Of a stretch of DNA of 64,000 nt, positions 41,111 to 51,100 are shown one piece after another. Origin of the DNA: Rhynchopus sp. YZ270_cl-10 (Eukaryota; Euglenozoa; Diplonemea; Diplonemida; Diplonemidae); assembly GCA_964035575.1 (NCBI GenBank), contig OZ037912.1:62001-126000 (forward strand). The letters run 5' to 3'. A program made the translations under genes and the position numbers. The notes under the pieces were generated by a model that made no database searches, was not told the DNA's origin, and saw nothing but the letters and a program-made list of their open reading frames with translations. Every line of letters starts with the position of its first letter. The first letter of the stretch is position 1.

Positions 41111-42290
41111 TAGGTGGGGGCAAAACCTTCAGGACGGGTGAGGCATTTTGACTTTTTTGGACTTCCGCGCAAAGTACCCACAAACCACCCCTCATACCCA
41201 CCCAGAAATGGGTCAGAAACACCCTGTGACCCGAAAATCCATGCTAAGGGCGACTCAGAATATGAAAAAATGCAAAAAAATAGTGAAAAAGTGGCCTTTT
41301 GACGGTTTTGGCCATGTTGGGTAAAATGGCCATTTTTGGACAAAAAAATCAAAAAAACAGCAAAATTTCGACGTCATGACAGCTGCTTGGGCACAAACCT
41401 ACCCCAGGGAGGTCCTGTGAGTCCATTCCGACCTGTTTTGGACACTTTAGGTACTTTTTTTGGCCGTTTTTTGGTGTTTTTAGGTCAAAAAATACCCTGG
41501 ACTTTACCCTGGACGTCCCTGGGCCGCGACTTGCGCCCTGCTTTCAGACCCACTCTGGGCCAAAAAATGGGTGAAAACCCCCGAAAAAGCACTCCGGGAA
41601 CCCAGATAGTTCCAAATATCCACTAGAAACCCACCCAAACACCTCAAAAACATGCCAGAAAAATATTTTCAAAAACACACTTTTTTCAAAAAGTTCATCT
41701 GGGCAGGTTCCATAATGACTTATTTGAAAAAGTGTGTTTTTAAAAATATTTTTCTGGCATGTTTTTGAGGTGTTTGGGTGGGTTTCTGGTGGATATTTGG
41801 AACTATCTGGGTTCCCGGAGTGCTTTTTCGGGGGTTTTCACCCATTTTTTGGCCCAGAGTGGGTCTGAAAGCAGGGCGCAAGTCCGGTCCGGGGATAGTC
41901 CGGGGATGTTTTTTGACCTAAAAACACCAAAAAACGGCCAAAAAAAGTACCTAAAGTGTCCAAAACAGGTCGGAATAGACTCACAGGACCTCCCTGGGGT
42001 AGGTTTGTGCCCAAGCAGCTGTCATGACGTCGAAATTTTGCTGTTTTTTTGATTTTTTTTGTCCAAAAATGGCCATTTTACCCAACATGGCCAAAACCGT
42101 CAAAAGGCCACTTTTTCACTATTTTTTTGCATTTTTTCATATTCTGAGTCGCCCTTAGCATGGATTTTCGGGTCACAGGGTGTTTCTGACCCATTTCTGG
42201 GTGGGTATGAGGGGTGGTTTGTACGTACTTTGCGCGGAAGTCCAAAAAAGTCAAAATGCCTCAAAAAAATAGGGGTTTTGCCCCCACCTA
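41111..42290. mobile_element. 1.18-kb near-perfect palindrome, foldback element 1
   Basis: Arms of about 570 bases (41111-41684 and 41717-42290) are inverted copies around a spacer of roughly 30 bases. The outer ends read TAGGTGGGGGCAAAACC and GGTTTTGCCCCCACCTA apart from a few arm differences. Long G runs flank both sides. The arms carry coding-strand shadows only. The few mismatches and indels show the arms have begun to diverge. Confidence 0.85.
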
Positions 42291-42308
42291 GGGGGGGGGG
42301 GGGGGGGG

Positions 42309-43500
42309 TAGGGGATACGACTCCAGCCATTTTGGCTGGGACCAAACGCACGGAAAATTCATTTGGCATTATCTGGCCATCTCCAAGGCAACTGCGGGTG
42401 AAAAACACCCTCAGAGTGGGTCACAGGGGGCCTGTGGGTCGAAAAACGACCCAGAAGCCACCCCAGAATACAAAAAAATGGAAAAAAATAGTGAAAAAAC
42501 GGCTTTTTTCACGTTTTGGCCACTTTGGGCAAAATAGCGATTTTTCGAGAAAAAAATCAAAAACCGGGATATTTTTTGACATCACAAAGCCTCCTTTGGC
42601 ACAAATATACCCCAAAAGTGGCCTGTGAGTCCATTCCAACCTGTTTTGGACATATTTGACACTTTTGGAAGTGTTTTTTTGGTGTTTTTAGGTCAAAAAA
42701 ATGCCCAAGACGTCCCCAAGACATCCCCAAGACACTTTGCACACCCCCTGTTACGGTCATATTTTTTTCGTTTTTTTGCCTGAAACCCCCAAAATACCCC
42801 TCCCGGACCCCACATAGTCCCGAATATCCATCACACACCCACTCAGAGTGAGTAGAAGCACCCCAAAAAAAATATTTTTTAAAGCCCTTCAACTTCAACA
42901 TGGATGCTGCCGAAACTGAAGCACAATTTTAGGGCTTTAAAAAATATTTTTTTTGGGGTGCTTCTACTCACTCTGAGTGGGTGTGTGATGGATATTCGGG
43001 ACTATGTGGGGTCCGGGAGGGGTATTTTGGGGGTTTCAGGCAAAAAAACGAAAAAAATATGACCGTAACAGGGGGTGTGCAAAGTGTCTTGGGGATGTCT
43101 TGGGGACGTCTTGGGCATTTTTTTGACCTAAAAACACCAAAAAAACACTTCCAAAAGTGTCAAATATGTCCAAAACAGGTTGGAATGGACTCACAGGCCA
43201 CTTTTGGGGTATATTTGTGCCAAAGGAGGCTTTGTGATGTCAAAAAATATCCCGGTTTTTGATTTTTTTCTCGAAAAATCGCTATTTTGCCCAAAGTGGC
43301 CAAAACGTGAAAAAAGCCGTTTTTTCACTATTTTTTTCCATTTTTTTGTATTCTGGGGTGGCTTCTGGGTCGTTTTTCGACCCACAGGCCCCCTGTGACC
43401 CACTCTGAGGGTGTTTTTCACCCGCAGTTGCCTTGGAGATGACCAGATAATGCCAAATGAATTTTCCGTGCGCAAAAAATGGCTGGAGTCGTACCCCCTA
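42309..43500. mobile_element. 1.19-kb near-perfect palindrome, foldback element 2
   Basis: Arms of about 580 bases meet near 42905 around a short spacer. Outer ends are TAGGGGATACGACTCCAGCC and its near-inverted copy ending GGCTGGAGTCGTACCCCCTA. The arms have GACGTC-type palindromes and repeated AAGACATCCCCAAG words, and their design resembles foldback element 1 (CACTTTAGGTAC or CATATTTGAC steps, CAAAAAAACACC words) with no close sequence match. It abuts the next element, sharing a TA at 43499-43500. Confidence 0.85.
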
Positions 43501-43864
43501 GGCATAGATGTCATGCGAAGAGATTCTTCGGATTCTTCGTATTTTCTTCGTATTCCTCTTCGCATATTCTTCGCATTCGGAAAATGCGAAGAATATGCGA
43601 AGAAAATGCGAAGAATTTTTTTCCACCAATACTTTGCCCACAAAGGGATCGAAAGTGCTAAGGTGCAGATGATCGCACTGGGAAATAAGTTGCATTTTTC
43701 TTTTATTCACGCCGTTTCCTTTAAATTTTCAACGAGTATGCAATACGTTTGGAAAATAATTTACTATATTCGTTTGTCTGTTTTGCTCTTTTTTGTGCTC
43801 CTCCATACCAGCTCTTCCTCTTTTTTCTGTGATATTTTGCCCCACCTTACTGTATAAAAAAGAA

Positions 43865-44300
43865 AACAACAGACATGGCTTCATAAATATATTGAATATC
43901 GTCAATATATTGATTTGGTGATGAATATTATTGATTGAATATTGAAAGTATCAATAATATTGACTGAAAACTGTCAATATTTCAATAGTATTGAAATATT
44001 GATCATATTATTGAATATTGACGTTGCAGTGCCTGATTTTTCCTTGACGGGAGGCCATGGCTGAGAATAAGACTTGGGGACCCGGGACCCGGTTATTCTC
44101 AGTGGGACTGGGCACAATATGTCGAAAACGCTGTGAAAACGCCTGAAAGCGGGTCAGGGACCCGGGCGCGGGAGGCTAGGGCATGGATGGAGGGGTATTC
44201 CCAGTCCCTAGGACTGGGACTGTACCCAGTGACCAGTACCCGTCCTAGTTCTAGTCCTGGGACAGTACCCGGGACCCGGCTTATTCTCAGCTCCCTTCCA
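43865..44300. repeat. AT-rich ATTGAATATTGA tract and GGGACCCGG foldback cluster
   Basis: At 43880-44025 the word AATATTGA and its complement recur about a dozen times. At 44075-44285 the words GGGACCCGG, ACTGGGACTG and their complements form a self-complementary cluster, bounded by TTATTCTCAG and CTGAGAATAA words near 44060 and 44280. It is probably another small foldback element nested in the larger one. Confidence 0.55.
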
Positions 44301-45172
44301 GCCACAGAGTGGAGAGGCAAAGGGTCAAACTTTTCTGTTGAAGCCATGTGCGCAACATTTCAAAGATTGTGCCATAAATCGCACATTATCACAGCCAAAC
44401 TATATCATGGATAGGGTAGAGCTGTGGGCTACCGCTCGTAATTCCTAAACACTTGTGTTTAGGTTTTTAAGGTTGCTGCCCTCCCAGTACCCTCCTGGTG
44501 CACCCACCCGAAAATGCACCAAAGTGTAAGATTTTTTCGGCGTTGGAAAGATTGGGCCTCAAAAATGCGAATCACCAAATCAGATCTGTGAGAGATTTGT
44601 TTTTAATTCCTATTTTCGTGTCGCGAGTTTACGTGGGAAATGCTTTAGAAACGTGCGTTCCTTAAGTACCCTGTGGGCAAAACAGGCGTTTTTCACCAAA
44701 AACCGGGATTTTCGCCTTTTTGGGTGGCTTTTTGGGCCCATACCCGGCTATATGGACTGGGAAACGCGATTCTGGGGTGCTAGAACCAGGTCTAGGCCGC
44801 ACAGGGGTACTTCTGTGGGCAAAAACAACCCACAAAACCATGCACTGCGTTGTGTTCTGTGACCATTCAAGTGTTTTAGCTAGTGCACGAGGCGTTGCTA
44901 TCGATTTGGTTTCGTTCTCGCTCATCAACCACACGAGCTAGCAAAAAATATTTAGGATTCGCAAAACCAAATTTTGTCCGCGCCGCAGGCGCACGGTGCG
45001 CTACTTTTTTATGGGAGTTGCGAACATACATTTGAAAAATCCATCCATCCACATATGAGAGGATCAGTGAGTAAATAGTTCCGCTTATGGGCCCAGGAGG
45101 CTTCCCCTGGTCAGGGGTGGGGTTTGCTGCTTGGAGAGGAGGTTGTTCTGGGTACAGAACGAGAAAAAAGAG

Positions 45173-45304
45173 TAGTTGAAACGTGCTAAAACGCAGTCGA
45201 GCTCATGCAAAGGGTAGGAGGTGGGTGTTCCGTACCGTAAGAGAACGGAGGCGGTTCACAACCGCTCGACGAATCACGCGACCTCTTTATACCCCAGCCT
45301 TTTT
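45173..45304 (+). repeat. SINE-like repeat, copy 3, with T-run terminator
   Basis: Opens TAGTTGAAACG (A-box-like), contains CAGTCGAGCTCATGCAAAGG, GTTCCGTACCGTAAGAGAAC and GGTTCACAACC (B-box-like), and ends at TTTTT. It is about 132 bases, the size of a small pol III RNA. Same orientation as the other copies. Confidence 0.5.
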
Positions 45305-45717
45305 AACAGCCAAAAAAACTCTATGATTTTGCACGTGTTACCGTGGGACTCTAAGGGCAATCATGGCTCAGTTCGTAAACGTGCACGTGCCATTCAATGC
45401 CAAAATATTTATATCTCGTGTGTATTGTGTTTTTCTCGTCAGCGTTTTAAAAACAAAAATAGTAAGGTGGGACATAAATCACAGAAAAAAAGAGGAAGAG
45501 GTGTGCACGGAATATGCACTTCGCATTCTTCGCATATTCTTCGCATATTCTTCGCATGTTGGAAAATGCGAAGAATATGCGAAGAATGCGAAGTAGGCGA
45601 AGAATATGCGAAGAAAATACGAAGAAAATACGAAGAATTTTTGGGATTTTTGAAAATGCGAAGAATCCGAAGAATCTCTTCGCATGACATGTATGCCTAG
45701 GGGGGGGGGGGGGGGGG

Positions 45718-45778
45718 GGTGGTGGACACTCCCAACCCATGCAGTTCCTACAATCCATTTCGTGGTTTACATCTGATA
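45718..45778 (+). repeat. Right half of the interrupted dispersed repeat
   Basis: CCCAACCCATGCAG, CCTACAATCCATTTCG and TTTACATC match the end of the continuous copy at 48690-48735, completing the half at 41030-41095. Confidence 0.6.
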
Positions 45779-48176
45779 TCTACTCCCGCTTCCATTCATC
45801 CCAGATGAATGGAAGGATCATTGCGAACACATGAAGCATGAATCCTTGATGTAGGGTCCGGTTGGGGGGGTCCTCCTGCCCGTTTCGATAATAAATGAAT
45901 TTTTTTGATGTTCCGAATGGAGTGTGTGTGTGTGTTTGTGATTACAAAGAAAGGGGGTGGGGATAAATCCAACTAAACTTTTCTGAAAGAAGATGTGGCT
46001 CTCTTCTTGTGTGACAGATTTCAACACAAGAGCAGAGGGAAGGGTGGGAGATCAGGGAGAGGGCAATGCTACGAAATGTTTCATCACCAAAAACAGGTAG
46101 GGTGAGAGAGAGAGTTGGAAGCCTGCAGAAGAACACGGTGGAGGACTGTCCTGGAAATGTCGGACCCTTTGTGTCGGACTCAGGGAGTAAGACTGTTATT
46201 TACACACTCCAAGCAGGACAGACTCCACCGTGAAGAAAAGGAAAAAAAAAAAATGGTGTGGCCGACAACCCCAAAATAGCAGAAAATAGCACCTCCTTTC
46301 AGCCACACCAAAAAAGGGTGTTTATTTTTGAACAATTTTTTGTTGGTATTATAAGAACCCAAAGCCTCTTTGTGCTTAGTGGTCTTGAAGGAAAAGAAGG
46401 TTTTTAGTGCATAACATCTTAGGATGCTGCACAAATAGAAAGACAAAAGAAAAAAAAAATGTTTGTAAGATGAACTAAAAAAAGGGGGAAGTTTATAAGA
46501 TGAATCTCAGCCTCGCTGTGCTTAGTCACCTTAGATAAGTACAATAGAAATGGAAAAGATGTCTGTACCCCGTTGTGCACAACACATCTTAGTAACAAAC
46601 ACGCAATACGTTGCCGAGTGAAAAGAAGGCAGATTTTTTTTTTTTGTGACAAACACACACACACACACTGATATTGTGGAATAGGCTATCATCATTTCAG
46701 CTTCCGTTGCATCACGCTTGGTATCACTTTTCGTTTTTTTATACAAAGTAAATGATCATGTCATATACATTCTTTTCTAAACGAAAAGAAGGCAAGTAAA
46801 TGAGAGAAAAAAAAAACGGTTTGCACTATGATTGTAAACCATGTGTACCACGTTTACAAAACTACTGTGTCAAATACGTTGGTAGACCCACTGGATTTGA
46901 GGTAGTGATTGGAGATGCTCTTGGCTGGCTTCATGACATTAGGACTGGGGGAATAGGATATGACAGTATAGGGCTGAGGGGCAGGGGCAGAGAATATGGA
47001 AGAAAGGTTGAAACATGAATACACGTCACCCACCTGGTTTTGACCCGTGTTTGGCGGTGTTTGGCGGAAGTGGCAACCTGACCCAAAATCATGTGGATCA
47101 CAGTGCACACACATCTCGATGAAATAGGGTGGTGGATAGGGAACCTTGGACAGATGAAGCTACGCCTTGCGCTGCGTGGTCACCCTCTAAACAAAAAAAT
47201 CAATCTGGTTGGTTCTGTACCAAAAAAAAAAAGGCAGCAGAAACACAGATAAAATAGTAGTTGAAACTAAAAAACACATCTCAGCCGAGCTCATGCAAAA
47301 GGGTGGGACGGCGGGAGTGGAACACAGACAAAATAACATACCCCCCTCGCGCAGGGCGAGGGCGGAATGGCGGGGTGGATGGGGACGTAATGAGCAATAC
47401 AAGGATCAACGCAGGTCTCTCTGGTGCGTCGATTGGTGACCACTCATACCCACTTTTGGGTGGCCTCCCCTCCAGGGCAAGGCAAAAGGGGGGGGAAAGA
47501 AAGAAAAATTGAAAAAATTGATATGTGCCTCTCGCGACACAACTTCAAAAGCATATGGCAGAAGGAAAGACGATTAGGTGTGTATGAAAGCAATGTGGAA
47601 AAACAATTTTTATTTGGTTGAGACATAGACAGGCAACTTCTTGCTGTTGTGGAAAAACAAAAAAAACAAAAACACAAAAAAAAAAGATCGAGTCTTTTGT
47701 TTGTGCGCTCAAAGCCGGGGAAACAAAAAGGTGAAAAAAATGTGTTAAACTGAAGGTTGTTGTGGTTAATTGAGTACTCAAAGAAAACAAGCAAGCTTCT
47801 GTCTTTTTTTTCAATCCGTTTTGTTTGCCCTGCAGCGCTCTGCCTCCAATCTTTTTAGAATTGACAACAAGTTGGTTTATCAAAATAAAAACTGTTATCT
47901 GAGTTTAAGCTAGTCTGATAAAGAAAGAAACGAAATCAGAAAAAGAATTTTTCGTTGATCACCGAATTTTTGTGGAGTGTGTAGGGACAAAATCAAAAAC
48001 TTTTCTGTGGATAAGTTGTGTCGTGTTTACATCGCTCACACCAAAAAAAATTCGGGCACAACTCAGATATGTTTTCATTTCCTCCCCTACAACCTTTGCA
48101 AGGCAGTTGTCTCAAAAAAAATTTTTTTTGAAAGAAAGGTTGGAAGTACAAAAGGCCTCACCGTCTACGTTACATC
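45779..48176. other. Intergenic, AT-rich, repeats only
   Basis: No convincing gene. A plus-strand frame at 46800-47018 (GRPTGFEVVIGDALGWLHDI) is open for 72 codons but unsupported by splice signals or family. TG microsatellites occur at 45921-45935 and 46650-46668. Partial SINE-like copy 4 (47258-47320) and the second 190-bp repeat copy (47697-47885) are the only recognisable elements. Confidence 0.5.
47697..47885 (+). repeat. 190-bp repeat, copy 2
   Basis: Nearly identical to 14851-15040, in the same orientation; differences are mainly in homopolymer length and a four-base indel (ACTGAAGTACGG versus ACTGAAGG). Confidence 0.7.
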
Positions 48177-51100
48177 TCAATGAAACATGACATCCGTGTG
48201 CACGAACTTCCCCGAAAGCGCTGAAGCCCTGTACTGCGCAAGCAAGACTGCGTCGACGTCTCCAGTCACGCTTTGGAACCGTGCTGCTGCCTCCTGTGTA
48301 TTGATAATATTATGATGATACATAGTACTATGGGGAAACATGGTGTGGCTGTCAATAGAGGCTTTGGCATGCTCTGTATATTGCAATAGTGAGTGTTCAA
48401 CAACATCAAATGTGCAGAACAGTGCGCAGATGATCGTAAGCTTCATCTAGGACCGAAAAGAGGGTACTCAAGAAGAGCTTGGGTGTGATGCCGCCTCCCG
48501 AGATACAAAAAAAAGTTGGCCGAAAACAAAACATCCGCCGGATAATAAAATCGTTCTCATTAAACTGTTAGCCTCAGTATTATAAGAGCCCCAACAGGGA
48601 CCACCCTCCAAAAAAAAAGTTGACTTGAAATACAAAATCTCCCTCTTGTGAACAGTGTACCATTGGTTCCATGACCGGTACACCTGGGCCCCAACCATGC
48701 GTCTCCTACATCCATTTGATTTACATCCCACAAAAAAAACCTACCCATAGCCCCACATAGACACAGCCATACCTCATACACCCCATCGAAGAGCAGCCTG
48801 CACGCATCGTTCCATACAGCGTACGGGTCGTGCTGGTCCGTCTCGTCCAGCTGGTACATCCATTCTACGTTCCTTTGGTCCCTTATGGTGTGCAGACACG
48901 ACACGCGGATCGCCCGCGACACATGCTTCTTCTTGAAGAGCACCGAATCGATGTGCTGGAGGACGTACTCCGCTTTGAGGTCGTCTGACACGGTGTCCAC
49001 TAGGTTCCCTACGCCTTTGTAGTTTGCGTACCGCTCGAGGGCGTACACCCAGGTCACTACGGGGGAGATGAATGAATACCGTTTCATGAGGTCGGTACCC
49101 ATATTCCCTACACGCACATCCCCCGCCACCCCCGCGAGAGACAGCTTCACACTCCCGTTGATGCTCCCAGCATGCTCCTCGAGCTGGATGATCGCCCTCC
49201 CCACCGCACCTCTACAGTTCGACATCTGCCTCACCGCGTTGAAAGAACACAATACCCTATCACCGTTGAACGTATCGGGCACGCCTTTGCACGTCTGAAA
49301 CACCGACAGCGCAATCTCAATGACACTGCAATGTGTTTCGACACCGGTCTGCTTCCCTGACGTCTCCTTCTCTTCGAAGAGGGAGTGAAAGGCTTTGATG
49401 TTCAGCACAACGAAGGAGACCTTACGGCGGGAGAGTGAGGAGACGACTGCCATGATCTTTTTGCGTTCCTTTGCTGAGGCGAAGGTCTGGATGACGTGGT
49501 CTTGGGAGGCAGCGGGGGAGGAGGTTGGATCTGACTGATGCGAAAAGGTACGTCCAGTACGGCTTGAGTGATGTGACGCGGAGATGCCAGCTCTGCTCCC
49601 GGTGTTCGTGGTGTGGCCTTCTTCGGGCTCTTGGTCGGTGGAGTCGTCACCTTCGAGGAGGGTCCGCGGCATGTAGCTACGGTACTCCTTCAGGTTGCGC
49701 ATCATGAGGGACATCGCACTGTGCAGTGCGTTGAGCTCGGATATGAAGAAGGTGGTGCTGCCGATGTCGTGCTCATCGACCTTCATCACCGCTGCGTCCG
49801 TCAGAAGGCAGGCAAAGCGGGCGAAAGGCTGTGTTAGTAGGTCGTTGAACACCATAAAAACCAGGACCGACAACAGCGCGACGCACGTCACCACCAAAAT
49901 CGCCTCGTTAACCTTCAAGTCCAACTCCTTTTGTGTATTGTTATCACGAATGTGAAGGTTCGCCTGCGTGATGCGGTTGTTCTCCACAATCTTCCGCAGA
50001 ATATCGTTCTCAGGGACCAACAACCCTGAGGTGATCTCTAGCGGGGTGTACCCTGGTATGTCAAAGCTCCGCAGCACGTATCGCCACCGCTTCTTCTCGA
50101 CAACACGACGGAACCGTTTCTCCTTGTAAAGGTGCGCGGCTTCCTGCTCCGAAAGCGCTGTTGCGATGATGTGAAAGTCGTCCAACCTGCCCACTAAACG
50201 CTCCCCCACTCTGTAATGCTCAACATTCGCAGATATCGCCTCTGCCTGATCTGAGAGACGCCGTTCCGAGAGGAGCACGCCATTTATGAAGACCTTGCAT
50301 TTCTTGTTAACCCAGTCCACAGAGGCGGCGATGTGTGTCCATTCGTGCAGTGGTGGGCCGTCGGGGAGACTTTCCGTCTCGCATCCAAACCTGGTCACAC
50401 CTACCACCAGCTTTCCGTTTGCGAAGAGGCGGAAGGTTGTCCCCGCCACCTCTGTGTCCGAGAAGATCCGAGGAGCTGAGGCTTCATCGGTTACACCGGG
50501 TACCACTTCTGTTGGAAAAATATGCGCACTCACTGTGAGACTCGATCTCGCAAACCATTCCCTCAAAACCGGGTTCCATGTGTGCTGATGCCCGTCGTAG
50601 GTGCTTATCACCTCAATGCCTTCCGGGGAAAGCATCAAATGGCGATAGTGGAGGTACGTTGAGTCCCAGGGGGTGGCGTTTTGCGTAGCTGCCACCTTTG
50701 GGACGTCTGGTGTGAGATATGCGAAGACCATCAGGAAGGAGACCCCGTCCAGAGAGAGCTCGCCCTCTGAGGTGATTTCCGCACCGCGAAGGGAGGTGGT
50801 GTACATCTCCCCGCTTTTGTCGAGCACGACACCCATCCCGTTGTGCGCACGGCCTCTGAAGCGTGCGTAGTCGTCAAAGTCGAAGCGCATGATGTCGTAC
50901 GCACCATCCACGTGGCGGTAGTACTGTGTTGCCTCGAAGCTGGCGGAGGGTGCAACAGTGGTAATGGAGGTACCAGGGTGTTGCTGTAGGACGGTGTCAA
51001 AGTATGACGCCATAGAGCGTAGTTCGATGCTGTCGACGGTGTGTAGCGTGAGGGAGGTGTGCCCCCCTTTGTAGTGGGTCATCATAAAGCGGTCGCCCAG

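Larger units (their letters stand above)
43499..45699. mobile_element. Foldback element with GCGAAGAATAT arrays
   Basis: Ends TAGGCATAGATGTCATGCGA and its near-inverted copy (TCGCATGACATGTATGCCTA) lead into arrays of TTCGCATATTCTTCG words on both sides (43515-43620 and 45520-45690), each forming internal hairpins. The 1.9 kb centre holds an ATTGAATATTGA-rich AT tract (43865-44025), a GGGACCCGG / CAGTCCCAGG foldback cluster (44060-44300), and a SINE-like copy at 45173. TA is present at both ends. No transposase-like ORF. Confidence 0.72.

Noticed and set aside
41336-42639. Plus- and minus-strand open frames of 90-190 codons over the palindromes
   Set aside because: They are mirrored in both arms and both strands, as expected for a palindrome, and show no codon bias.
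48560-48772. Read-through end of the receptor frame past GTATGG
   Set aside because: It runs into a dispersed repeat, while splicing to 48293 restores homology with the other cyclase-homology protein.
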